Shown one piece after another: positions 8,403 to 16,997 of a stretch of 49,928 bases of DNA (positions are counted from its first letter, which is position 1; every line of letters starts with the position of its first letter). Location: the NCBI RefSeq assembly GCF_947497125.1, contig NZ_CANMFI010000008.1, forward strand, positions 1-49,928. The letters run 5' to 3'. Below the pieces are notes generated by a model, which ran no database searches, had not been told where the DNA came from, and saw only the letters and a program-made list of their open reading frames with translations. The stretch comes from an uncultured Polaribacter sp. (GTDB lineage Bacteria; Bacteroidota; Bacteroidia; Flavobacteriales; Flavobacteriaceae). Both the position numbers and the translations under genes were made by a program.

Positions 8403-9785
8403 TTATTTTAGAAGATTGTTAAATTTACACACATCAAAAGTATCATATATTCCATTTAAATATTTGCTTTTCACTAAACTATTTGAAATAAAACATGAAA
8501 AATCCGCTACTTCAAATAAGTATTGAATAGTTTCAATGTTATTGTCTAAAATGTTTTTGGATTTCAAACCATTAAACATAATTTTAGCAACAGGCTTTGC
8601 TAAACTTATTGCTTCATACAACACAGATGAATTTTCACCAATAATGAATTGACATTTTAATATTGAAAATAATGAGTCTTGAATATTATCATCTATTATA
8701 ATATTTATATAATTTTCAAGTTCCTTTATTTGAGTAGAATCAAGTTTCTCTTGAGGATGTAATCTCAAAATAAAATTATAATTTTTAAATTCTGTTGCTA
8801 ATTCTATAGTGGATTTTAATATTCTTGATGTGATAGATGGAGAGGAAACTACTAAAACACTTTTAGGAATTAAACCAACATTAATTCTACTTAACAACCA
8901 GTCTTTATAAGCCCAACCAATTACAACTTGCTTTTCTTTAGAAATTGAAAATTGATTTCCTACCCAAATAGAGCCAAAGTTTAAGAAATAATCTGGATCA
9001 ATTTCATATTGATACTCCCCCATATATAAATCAGTTTCAGAATGTGTGATACCATGTTGTAACTCTAAAACTTTAATATTATTTTTCTTTGCAACTGCTA
9101 TAAAAGGAAGAAATACAACCCTATTAACCAAAATAACTTTGTTTATTCTTAAAAATTTTAATGTTATATATGCAAACAAACATTTATTTAAAAAAACACC
9201 CATTCTAAGAGCAATGATAAAACTGAACTTTGATGAAAGATTAAAATACTCTTTTGCCTTTTTATTGAGGTTATTGATTTTATTGAAAAAAAATAAATAT
9301 AAGAAAGGAGAAATTAAGAGTCCTAAAATATTAGATGTGTAATCTATAAAATCTGAACTTGCATATTCTGCGCCTGAATTGTATCTTGGACTAAATTGAT
9401 TACCACTTAAATTCCTTTGTAACACAATAGATCTGTTTTTGAGATTGCTTTTCTCTATCAACGGATCAGTATACTTATCCATATACTCTTCATTGTACTT
9501 AACTAAACGAGGGAAAGCTAGGATTAAAAAATTATACTTTTTATTACTAATTAAAATACTTAGAAATCTAATAAAAGAAGTAAAGTAGCTAGCTATTAAA
9601 CTAAAAAAATTAAATTTAGTAGTAGAAGTTCTGTTGATATAATTTATCTCTTGTTTTAATTTACCAACCCTAACAGAGAAACGAACCAATCTCCAAACTG
9701 AAATACCTAAAAATTTAAAGTCATACAAATTTAGTGCTTTTTCATTATGGTCAATTTCTAATAAAATTTGATTTTCGGTTTTCAT
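8403..9785 (-). CDS. Putative GT-B type glycosyltransferase
   Basis: A 460-residue protein that I identify only by pattern. The C-terminal half resembles GT-B enzymes of the CDP-glycerol glycerophosphotransferase, capsule and sialyltransferase-like groups: LELQHGITHSE (240-250) with a His-Gly pair, VLVVSSPSITSR at the start of the nucleotide-binding half, FILRLHPQEKL (338-348) and GENSSVLYEAISLAKPVA (383-400), where a Glu-Ser-Ser segment contacts the donor sugar in related folds. The N-terminal 200 residues are less recognisable and contain hydrophobic stretches. It is the only clear glycosyltransferase in the 30-kb locus apart from the two initiating enzymes. It sits between the polymerase and the ATP-grasp/SDR gene, two and four bases away. 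A nonulosonic-acid transferase is plausible but unproven. Confidence 0.6.
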   Translation of the reverse strand: MKTENQILLEIDHNEKALNLYDFKFLGISVWRLVRFSVRVGKLKQEINYINRTSTTKFNFFSLIASYFTSFIRFLSILISNKKYNFLILAFPRLVKYNEEYMDKYTDPLIEKSNLKNRSIVLQRNLSGNQFSPRYNSGAEYASSDFIDYTSNILGLLISPFLYLFFFNKINNLNKKAKEYFNLSSKFSFIIALRMGVFLNKCLFAYITLKFLRINKVILVNRVVFLPFIAVAKKNNIKVLELQHGITHSETDLYMGEYQYEIDPDYFLNFGSIWVGNQFSISKEKQVVIGWAYKDWLLSRINVGLIPKSVLVVSSPSITSRILKSTIELATEFKNYNFILRLHPQEKLDSTQIKELENYINIIIDDNIQDSLFSILKCQFIIGENSSVLYEAISLAKPVAKIMFNGLKSKNILDNNIETIQYLFEVADFSCFISNSLVKSKYLNGIYDTFDVCKFNNLLK

Positions 9786-9786
9786 A

Positions 9787-10905
9787 TCATAAACAACTTT
9801 TTAATTTATTTATTTTTTGAATATGGGATTTGGAATCAAAAAAAGCAATCATGATAAATAAAACCAAAATATAATCAAATAAAGTTAAAAATAACACACT
9901 ATCTGTATAACTCCTCAAAAGAACAGATAATAATAATCCACTAAAAACAACATTAATTTTGATGAGTTTAAAAAGGGTTATAAATAATATTGGAATAATT
10001 AAAAAAAATGCAAAACCTGAAAAATAATGTAATCTAAGATACGAATTATGAGGATTAAGACCATAATGTATAAACCAAATATTATTCTCATAGTTATACC
10101 CTGTAAAAAAAGTTATAGAATTCATGCTTGAAAGGTAAGCATTCTTTAAAATGTCTCTAGATGGAGAATCTATTCCTCCCTTGGTAAATTTTTCAAAAAG
10201 TTCAATATTATTGAACGTTAAATAAACTAGATCCCACTTGTAAATTAGTAGAAAAATAATTGGCATTAAAAACATTAATACTGAAATTATTTTTTTGAAC
10301 TTAGAAAAAAACTTCCATTTAAACCATACAACTATTAATAGAATTAATAGGGTACAAATAATACCCGATCTTCCTATTGCCAAGACTGATAAAATTAAAC
10401 CTAATAAAGAGGGTAATATTGGAATTTTTTCATTTTGTCTAATTTTAACTACGTACAAAGTAACTAGGTTCATTATTAATATTATAGATAAATAATTCTC
10501 ACTGACACTATTCAAAATTCCAAATAAACCTTTATTGATAATAAAATAATACGTAGTGTAAAAAGAAAAAATATAAAATGGAATTGATAAAATTTTTGTA
10601 TTAAATTTATTTGAGTAAATAAAATAAGCTATAATTGGGGATGTTAAATAATAAATAACAAATGGAGTTAATGTATTATTTACTAATTGAACAAAAAAAG
10701 TGAAGCAAAATATAACAAATACAATAGCATAAAGTGATTTCGGGACTTTTAGAATGAAAAAACCATTTTTAATCTTTACTCCAAAATAAATAGAAATAAA
10801 AAACGTTATTATAAAAATTAATGCACGTATAGGTAAGTTGAAAATATAATATATACTTGATAAAAAAATATAAATTGATAATATTATTGAGTTTTTTCTT
10901 ACCAT
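9787..10905 (-). CDS. wzy: O-antigen/capsule polymerase (Wzy-like)
   Basis: A 372-residue integral membrane protein with about ten to eleven hydrophobic segments. A large periplasmic loop lies at about residues 224-293. GRSG near 178-181 and NPHNSYLRLHY (284-294) match the short signatures of O-antigen polymerase/ligase (Wzy_C) proteins, which are otherwise poorly conserved. The role would be joining lipid-linked repeat units on the periplasmic face of the inner membrane. It is two bases downstream of the flippase gene, as expected for a Wzx/Wzy pathway. A ligase role is less likely because the locus also has Wzx and Wzz but no other polymerase candidate. Confidence 0.75.
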   Translation of the reverse strand: MVRKNSIILSIYIFLSSIYYIFNLPIRALIFIITFFISIYFGVKIKNGFFILKVPKSLYAIVFVIFCFTFFVQLVNNTLTPFVIYYLTSPIIAYFIYSNKFNTKILSIPFYIFSFYTTYYFIINKGLFGILNSVSENYLSIILIMNLVTLYVVKIRQNEKIPILPSLLGLILSVLAIGRSGIICTLLILLIVVWFKWKFFSKFKKIISVLMFLMPIIFLLIYKWDLVYLTFNNIELFEKFTKGGIDSPSRDILKNAYLSSMNSITFFTGYNYENNIWFIHYGLNPHNSYLRLHYFSGFAFFLIIPILFITLFKLIKINVVFSGLLLSVLLRSYTDSVLFLTLFDYILVLFIMIAFFDSKSHIQKINKLKSCL

Positions 10906-10907
10906 AA

Positions 10908-12350
10908 CTAGACATCTAAAACTTTAGAATTTGCAAATATGTTTCTTGCCATCTTAAAAGAGTTAATAAGGCCTTTAGTATTTAAAATGAAAAATAAAAT
11001 TACTGGTATTAAATAAAAGATGATATAATTATCATACAAAAATGTAATAAACATACTTGATAAAAATGGAATCATCCATTTTAATGGAAAAACATCGAGA
11101 AAGGTAGCTTTAAAATTGTTTCTATTGTAAATGATATTTCTTCCATAAAAAGAAACTATAAAAATGTAAATAAAATAAGTTATCATAGTTGCTAACATGA
11201 CATACTCATATTGAAATTTAAAAAAATTAATAAAAATATAATTTAAAATTAAATTTAAAATTAAAGCGAAAACGGTAATAAAGCTTATCGTTTTCTCTTT
11301 TTCTCTAGCAATCATCAAACCCTGATAACCAAATAAATTGGTTGTTATTACTACTGTTAAAGCAGTAAAAACAAATACTTTTCCTGTTGATATAAATTCA
11401 GGAAAAAACAATAAACAAAAGGGGTAAAATAAAATAACCACATGCATTGATAAGTGTGAAATTGAAACATAAGAATCTCTTAATGAATCAAGTAACACCA
11501 CTACGTTTAAATTATCTTTCTGAGAAAATCTATTTAATAATTTGGGAAATATTAAAAACGACATAGATTCAAAAATTAACAAAACAGCTGAAGCTAAAGT
11601 AAATGCAAAGGTAAAATATCCAAACTCTTCAATTGTAAAATAATCACTAACAAAAGTTCTAGTAACAATAATAATTAAATAAAAACAGGCATTGTAAATG
11701 AATAAATAAAAAGCTTTTGATAAAACTTTCTTAGCTAAATCTCGATTTATAATAGGTTTAAATGAAACTGGGGAGGTGAATAAATAAAACATTATAGAAA
11801 GAACAGACGATAGTAAATAAACCCTAATTAATACTATTAACAGTTCCTTGCCTTCAAAAAAAAATATTGATAAAAAAGTTAAAACTGGTAATATTGTTTG
11901 ATTAAAAGTTATAGCCGATAATTTTCCATATACTCTGAAGATATTAGAAAAAAATAAATTAAAATGGCTTAAAATGGCTATTGCAATAATATAAACTAGA
12001 TACTGTTCAAATGAATATTTAGTTCCAAAATCTATAGAAAAAAAATAAAGAAAAGAGAAAAAAAATAAAATTAAAGCAGAAAGTATAAATAATAATGTAA
12101 CACCAATACCAATGACTTGTGAAACATAACTTGAATTATTTTTATTTATAGAAACAATAGCGTTAATTGAATTTGAGATTCCAAAATTCATTCTCAATAA
12201 ATATTGTAAAACCAACATAACAAAACCCCAAATCCCAAGGTAAAAAACACCTAGAAACCGAGCTATTAATAGAGAATTTAGAAAATGCAAGCCATAAGTT
12301 AAATAGCGACTTGATGTATAAATAAAGATTTTGTTTTTAAATAAATTCAT
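10908..12350 (-). CDS. wzx: Polysaccharide repeat-unit flippase (Wzx-like, MOP superfamily)
   Basis: A 480-residue membrane protein with about twelve to fourteen predicted helices. Its opening (KIFIYTSSRYLTYGLHFLNS, LLIARFLGVFYLGIWGFV) is typical of the polysaccharide transport branch of the MOP exporters. It would flip undecaprenyl-linked repeat units across the inner membrane. It directly precedes the Wzy-like gene by two bases and follows the acetyltransferase gene after 124 bases, the largest gap in this half of the locus. I see no clear promoter or terminator in that gap; its composition is very T-rich on the plus strand. Confidence 0.85.
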   Translation of the reverse strand: MNLFKNKIFIYTSSRYLTYGLHFLNSLLIARFLGVFYLGIWGFVMLVLQYLLRMNFGISNSINAIVSINKNNSSYVSQVIGIGVTLLFILSALILFFFSFLYFFSIDFGTKYSFEQYLVYIIAIAILSHFNLFFSNIFRVYGKLSAITFNQTILPVLTFLSIFFFEGKELLIVLIRVYLLSSVLSIMFYLFTSPVSFKPIINRDLAKKVLSKAFYLFIYNACFYLIIIVTRTFVSDYFTIEEFGYFTFAFTLASAVLLIFESMSFLIFPKLLNRFSQKDNLNVVVLLDSLRDSYVSISHLSMHVVILFYPFCLLFFPEFISTGKVFVFTALTVVITTNLFGYQGLMIAREKEKTISFITVFALILNLILNYIFINFFKFQYEYVMLATMITYFIYIFIVSFYGRNIIYNRNNFKATFLDVFPLKWMIPFLSSMFITFLYDNYIIFYLIPVILFFILNTKGLINSFKMARNIFANSKVLDV

Positions 12351-12474
12351 AAAATTAAACTATTAACTAACTAGAATTCTGGAAATTTTTACTGACTTAG
12401 CATTCATTTTTTTTTAAAATATTTTGAATTTATAAATCATAAAGGGCAGAGTTTTTTTTTAATAATTAATGAGA

Positions 12475-13005
12475 CTACAATTTACCATTCAACAAACTAA
12501 TAATGTATGAATTCCAATATTTACCATCTTCAAAACAGTTATCTCTTAAAAGGCCATCCTGTATAAAATTAAAATCATTGATAAAAAAATTTAATTTTTG
12601 ATTATCAAATTCATAAAGTTCCATCCAAATTTTATGAAGATTTAAGTTTTTAAATCCATAATCTATTAATAATTCTGCTGCCTCATTTGCTTTACCGTCG
12701 TCACCTATATACATTTCATTTTCTCCAATATAAAAAGAGAAGTCTCCAGATCTATTTATCCAATTAACATACAATAAACCGGCAGCTCCAATGGGTTTTT
12801 GAGTATCTAAATCAACAATAGTAAACATAAAGTTAATATGTTTGGTCTTTTGAAGGTGATCAAACCAAGCTTCTTGGTCAGTTAAAGATAGTTCTCTAAC
12901 CTCTCTAAAATTCTTTCTGAATTCAACAATATTTCTCCAATCTCTTAGAAATGGTAAATCTTGTTTTTCAACAGCTCTTAGGCCAACTTTTTTTCCTTTG
13001 ATCAT
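12475..13005 (-). CDS. GNAT-family N-acetyltransferase (PseH/RimJ-like)
   Basis: A 176-residue GNAT protein: GLRAVEKQDLPFLRDWRN at the start, MFTIVDLDTQKPIGAAGL as the central strands, and YIGDDGKANEAAELLIDYGF with NLHKIWMEL as the acetyl-CoA-binding region and following strand. It would acetylate an amino group using acetyl-CoA. Its ATG overlaps the stop of the NeuB-like gene by four bases (ATGA), so it is probably translated together with it, and an amino-sugar intermediate or product of the nonulosonic-type pathway is the natural substrate. PseH does this for pseudaminic acid; this protein fits the size, but specificity cannot be read from sequence. Confidence 0.8.
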   Translation of the reverse strand: MIKGKKVGLRAVEKQDLPFLRDWRNIVEFRKNFREVRELSLTDQEAWFDHLQKTKHINFMFTIVDLDTQKPIGAAGLLYVNWINRSGDFSFYIGENEMYIGDDGKANEAAELLIDYGFKNLNLHKIWMELYEFDNQKLNFFINDFNFIQDGLLRDNCFEDGKYWNSYIISLLNGKL

Positions 13006-14069
13006 AACTTCACTATTTTTTTGGTTAAGTGTTCACCGGCTTCAATATCCATTAATAATTCCTTGCCGATAAGGCTTGTTTTCTCAAAAGGTTCAAAACC
13101 TCCCTTAGAAATTGGTCGCAATGAAATTAAATCAGATTCTAAAAGTGTATGCCCTTTTTTTAAATTAGTTTTGACTCTAATACACCTTCTTTGAACTAAT
13201 TTTGATTGTTCTTCATTTTTTTCAACAATCTTAACACCATCACCTAAAGAAACTAATAATTCATATGATCTATCTACCATATCTCTCCAAGATTTTGGAT
13301 TCATAGCAAACCCATGGTCAGGGCCTTCTTGATTATTGTTATCAGTAAAATGCTTTTCTATCACTCTTGCTCCTAATGCAATAGCTCCTAGAGTAGTAGC
13401 ATGACCAGCAGTATGATCTGATAAACCTAAAACAGTATTTGGGTAATCAATAGAAAATTGTTTTAACACATTTAAGTTACAGTAATTATAGTTTTCGATG
13501 GACCCAGTGTAATTAGTGTTACACTGCATTAATACTAAATCTTGAGTCTTTTTAAGTGCCATTTTCATAACTCTTGAAACATCTTCATTAGTTGATGCTC
13601 CCGTAGCTATCAAAACAGGTTTATTTTTATCAATTATATAATCAATAATATCTAACCAAGTAATATCACCAGAACCAATTTTATAAATATCAACATATGG
13701 ATCAACTAAATCAACAGATTCAAAATCATAAGCACTTGTGAAATAATCAATTCCTACCTTGTCACATTCATCTTTAAGAATTTTAGTCCAATCCTTAGAG
13801 ATACTAGCATCCGCATACACTTCAAATACTGATTTTTTCCATTTTGATTGATGTGAAAGTTTCCCTTTCATTTTATCAAAGCCTGTTTTACTTACGATCT
13901 TATCTGCTTGAAAATTTTGGAACTTTGCTGCATCAGCTCCCGCCTCTTTAGCTAAATGAATTAATTCAATAGCTTTTTCAAGAGAGCCATTGTGGTTAGC
14001 ACCTATATCAGCAATAAAATATAACGAATTATCATCTATAATTTTATTACCTAATTTAATTGTATTCAT
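13002..14069 (-). CDS. NeuB-family nonulosonic acid synthase with SAF domain
   Basis: A 355-residue protein with NeuB catalytic domain (about 15-270) and a C-terminal antifreeze-like SAF domain (about 295-353). The family condenses phosphoenolpyruvate with a hexose-derived aldose (ManNAc or a dideoxy-diamino sugar) to make a nonulosonic acid. IADIGANHNG (19-28), KFQNFQADKI (49-58), the metal-ligand candidates H219 (LSDHTAGH) and H240 (VIEKHFT), and GPDH (249-252) are present. The loop after GPDH reads GFAMNP, unlike the KASLEP-type segment of sialic/legionaminic synthases or the FSLEP-like one of PseI, which hints at another substrate. It overlaps the RmlD-like gene by 14 bases and GNAT by four. 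The family is secure; the product is not. Confidence 0.9.
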   Translation of the reverse strand: MNTIKLGNKIIDDNSLYFIADIGANHNGSLEKAIELIHLAKEAGADAAKFQNFQADKIVSKTGFDKMKGKLSHQSKWKKSVFEVYADASISKDWTKILKDECDKVGIDYFTSAYDFESVDLVDPYVDIYKIGSGDITWLDIIDYIIDKNKPVLIATGASTNEDVSRVMKMALKKTQDLVLMQCNTNYTGSIENYNYCNLNVLKQFSIDYPNTVLGLSDHTAGHATTLGAIALGARVIEKHFTDNNNQEGPDHGFAMNPKSWRDMVDRSYELLVSLGDGVKIVEKNEEQSKLVQRRCIRVKTNLKKGHTLLESDLISLRPISKGGFEPFEKTSLIGKELLMDIEAGEHLTKKIVKL

Positions 14070-14943
14070 AATGTTCTTTTAATTTTAAAATAGTTTGATC
14101 TAAACTTATTAATTCTCTTTGATATTTTTGACTATAATAACTAGAATCTAGAGACTGATCATTTGACCTTTTAGCCCTATCCTTGTATGAGGATATTAGG
14201 GTCTTAGAGAGTGTTTTAGTCGGAATATTAAGTTTATCCAACAATTTACATCCAAATTCATATTTAGTACATAATTCACCTGCTACATGGAGAGATTCTG
14301 AATTAATATTATCAGTTTTTATTAAAAACTCAATCTCATTTGCTAAATCCCATATTGAAATTGGAGTAAATAAAACATCAGTAAACAATCCTAATTCTTT
14401 GCGATCTTTTGCAGTATTAATTATCCATTCTGCAAACCCTACTTTATTGGTATTTAAATTTAAACCAAATATAGTTGTTCTAATAATTGTATAACTTCGG
14501 TTGTTTGATGTTTTTAAAAAAAATTCACCTAATTCTTTTGACTTCCCATAAACGTTTTCAGGAAAAACACAGTCTAATTCTTTTGCTAAATGCAGAGATG
14601 ATGGAAATACAGCATCTGATGAAATATAAATTATCTTAACATCATTATTTGTTGCATTGAGTAACTTTTGAACAGAAATACCATTAATATTAAATGCATC
14701 AATAGGATGTTTTTCACAAAAATTCCCATTAGTTAAAGCAGCACTGTGAATAATAATATCAGGATTAGCCCATTGTATTAATTCTAGATAACAATCAGAT
14801 TTAAGATCAAATTTCATAAACTGGCTATGTTGTTCCTTGAAAAAGGAATTACCCGTTGCATAAACGTTAAATTGATTTTTTAAATCATTAACTAATGATG
14901 CCCCTAACATACCTGATGCTCCTGTAATTAGTATGTTTTTCAT
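14056..14943 (-). CDS. RmlD-like SDR family sugar reductase
   Basis: A 295-residue extended SDR of the dTDP-4-dehydrorhamnose reductase type: ITGASGMLGASL near the N-terminus (nucleotide-binding loop), HSAALTN, IIYISSDAVFP and VYGKSKELGEFFL carrying the YxxxK pair. RmlD-like enzymes reduce a 4-keto sugar with NAD(P)H. There is no RmlA, RmlB or RmlC in the window, so rhamnose synthesis is unlikely. Its position between the class III aminotransferase (sharing one base, TGATG) and the NeuB-like synthase (14-base overlap) suggests a reduction step in the nonulosonic-type route. Which carbonyl it reduces is unknown. Confidence 0.82.
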   Translation of the reverse strand: MKNILITGASGMLGASLVNDLKNQFNVYATGNSFFKEQHSQFMKFDLKSDCYLELIQWANPDIIIHSAALTNGNFCEKHPIDAFNINGISVQKLLNATNNDVKIIYISSDAVFPSSLHLAKELDCVFPENVYGKSKELGEFFLKTSNNRSYTIIRTTIFGLNLNTNKVGFAEWIINTAKDRKELGLFTDVLFTPISIWDLANEIEFLIKTDNINSESLHVAGELCTKYEFGCKLLDKLNIPTKTLSKTLISSYKDRAKRSNDQSLDSSYYSQKYQRELISLDQTILKLKEHYEYN

Positions 14944-16250
14944 CAGTTCAACCTTTTAAACCCTGAATGACAAACTGGACCATCTAAAAGAGTGTTTATA
15001 TTTAATTTCTCCGATTCGCATTTAGAAATAGTTTTATATATTTTATCGAGTTCATCAAAGTAATTACTTAGATGTTCATCTGTATGTTCTGTACAAGCAT
15101 AAAAAATTGTACTTGCTAAAAAACCTTTTTTCAACATTTCTTGAGTTATAAAAGTCTTGTATTCTAGAGCATTCCTACTATTGAAACTATAAGATGTCAT
15201 AGCGGGTATACCTGACACTGTAATGTCTAAATTATTTTTTTTTGCGAGTGCTAACCAGCCTTCTTGCATATTTTTACCGGTACAAGTAATTTTATTCCAT
15301 GATTGCTCTCTTTCCATAACTTTAAGAGTGGCCAATGCTGCTGTAGGTCCAATACGCTCAGTCCAAAAAGTACTACTTATAAATGTTGACTGTGCAGCTT
15401 CCATTACTGATTTTCTTCCAACAACAGCTGTTAGTGAATAACCGTTCCCGATTGTTTTACCAAACATTACCATATCTGGTTCAACATTATATTTTTGAAA
15501 AATACCACCAAAAGTTTCTCTGAAACCAGATGAACACTCATCAAAAATTAAAACAATATTTTTCTTTGTGGCTAAATCCCGAACTCTTTTTAGAAAACCA
15601 TCTTTGGGTTCAAAATTCCTTATGACTTCCATTTTTATTACGCCGATATCATTTTTTTCAACTATATCCAAAAGTTCTTCGTAATTATTATAATTAAAAG
15701 GAAAAACAGAGTTTTTTAAATTTCTAGGAACACCTTTAGGGCTCAAACCCGCTATTAAATGGCTCGATAAGTCATCACCTCCATTATGATTAGCTGAAAG
15801 GTACCAATCATGCCATCCATGATACCCGCAAACTGCAATATTATCTTTTCCCGAAGCTGCCCTGGCAATTCTAACTGCTATGGCATTAGCTTCTCCTCCA
15901 CTTCTTGCAAATCGAACCATATCTGCCCATGGATTCATCTCAATTAATTTTTCAGCTAAATAAACCTCCTCTGGACAATTTAGTGAACTCATGTTTCCCT
16001 TTCGGACAGCATTAAAAACTGCAGAATCAACTTCATTATTTCCATATCCTAAGCTATTTGTGCCAATACCCATTATTGACATATCAATTAGTTCAGTACC
16101 ATCTAGATCCCAAACTTTACATCCCCTAGCCTCAGAAAAGTATGATGGCCAATTTTCTGGCAAAAACATTTCTGGTCTTTTAGATAAAAGCATGGTTCCT
16201 CCTGGAATTATACTTTTTGCTTTTTTATATAAATCTTGACCTTTTCTCAT
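14943..16250 (-). CDS. Class III aminotransferase (glutamate-1-semialdehyde aminomutase-like)
   Basis: A 435-residue fold-type I PLP enzyme close to glutamate-1-semialdehyde aminomutase: PGGTMLLSKRPE (16-27), RSGGEANAIAVRIAR (116-130), GYHGWHDWY (142-150), FDECSSGFRE (236-245) with the cofactor-binding D237, and the Schiff-base lysine K265 in MFGKTIGNGY. A true haem-pathway HemL is unlikely because the gene is locked into a sugar operon: it ends overlapping the RmlD-like start and begins two bases after the SpsF-like gene. Members of this group occur in surface-glycan clusters next to NeuB and SpsF genes. The substrate is probably a keto sugar or sugar-derived keto acid, replacing the DegT-type aminotransferase (PseC) of the canonical route. 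That is inference. Confidence 0.85.
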   Translation of the reverse strand: MRKGQDLYKKAKSIIPGGTMLLSKRPEMFLPENWPSYFSEARGCKVWDLDGTELIDMSIMGIGTNSLGYGNNEVDSAVFNAVRKGNMSSLNCPEEVYLAEKLIEMNPWADMVRFARSGGEANAIAVRIARAASGKDNIAVCGYHGWHDWYLSANHNGGDDLSSHLIAGLSPKGVPRNLKNSVFPFNYNNYEELLDIVEKNDIGVIKMEVIRNFEPKDGFLKRVRDLATKKNIVLIFDECSSGFRETFGGIFQKYNVEPDMVMFGKTIGNGYSLTAVVGRKSVMEAAQSTFISSTFWTERIGPTAALATLKVMEREQSWNKITCTGKNMQEGWLALAKKNNLDITVSGIPAMTSYSFNSRNALEYKTFITQEMLKKGFLASTIFYACTEHTDEHLSNYFDELDKIYKTISKCESEKLNINTLLDGPVCHSGFKRLN

Positions 16251-16252
16251 AA

Positions 16253-16996
16253 TTAGTTAATTAAATCATTTTTAATAGATTTTATGTAGCCTTCATTTCT
16301 TATTATAGAATTGTTAGTATTACTAATCGATTTATCATTCAAATATAAGTTTGTGTAATTTTCCCATTTTTCATTTAAACCTAACTTGTCAACCAACTTT
16401 TTTATTACAACAAAATCGGTAGGTTCATCAACAGTCATTCTAACCTTATTGAATTTCATATTATTTGAATGTATATTTAATACTTTAAAGTTTTTTTTCA
16501 TATAAGGTGTAACGTGCTCTCTATCGGATAATAAAACTGAATCCTCCCATGCTTTTTTTAGCGAATTAAAACTAAAAACTTCAACGTCTTGTCCATCAGG
16601 GTATGATTCAATCAACGTATTTGAGCAGTAATCAACATTTGAATTTACAGTAGCTTCAATAATCATATCAATTAATGAGGAATCAATTAGCGGACAGTCA
16701 GATGTTAATCTAACAACAAAATCAGGATTATAAGGCTTTGCTGCTTGGTAGAATCTATCTAAAACATCTTCCTCATTACCACGATAACATGATACATTTA
16801 ACTTATTAGATTCGAGCTCAATAATATCATCTTTTTTTTTGTTGGTGGTTGCAATAATTATTGAATCTATCTTTTTAGATTGCTTTATTCTATTAATATG
16901 AATACTTAGAAGAGTTTCATCCTCAATTTTATTCATAATTTTATCAGGAAATCGCGTAGATCCAGTTCTTGCCTGAGTTATAGCTATAATTTTCAT
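16253..16996 (-). CDS. spsF: SpsF/NeuA-like cytidylyltransferase
   Basis: A 247-residue protein of the CTP-transferase family that includes acylneuraminate and KDO cytidylyltransferases; its closest pattern is SpsF of spore-coat and flagellar-glycan loci. Seen: ITQARTGSTRFPDKIM at 6-21 (nucleotide-binding loop), CYRGNEEDVLDRFYQA, VVRLTSDCPLIDSSLI with the metal-binding Asp, and REHVTPYMKKN. It would activate the nonulosonic product as the CMP-sugar. It is one base downstream of the aldo/keto reductase and two bases before the class III aminotransferase. SpsF is often annotated as a glycosyltransferase, but the sequence supports a nucleotidyltransferase. Confidence 0.82.
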   Translation of the reverse strand: MKIIAITQARTGSTRFPDKIMNKIEDETLLSIHINRIKQSKKIDSIIIATTNKKKDDIIELESNKLNVSCYRGNEEDVLDRFYQAAKPYNPDFVVRLTSDCPLIDSSLIDMIIEATVNSNVDYCSNTLIESYPDGQDVEVFSFNSLKKAWEDSVLLSDREHVTPYMKKNFKVLNIHSNNMKFNKVRMTVDEPTDFVVIKKLVDKLGLNEKWENYTNLYLNDKSISNTNNSIIRNEGYIKSIKNDLIN

Positions 16997-16997
16997 T

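Noticed and set aside
14056..14943. dTDP-rhamnose synthesis (rmlD)
   Set aside because: No rmlA, rmlB or rmlC is in the window and the gene is embedded in the nonulosonic-type block.
14943..16250. Haem-pathway glutamate-1-semialdehyde aminomutase (hemL)
   Set aside because: The gene overlaps or abuts sugar-biosynthesis genes on both sides, which fits a glycan enzyme of the same family better.
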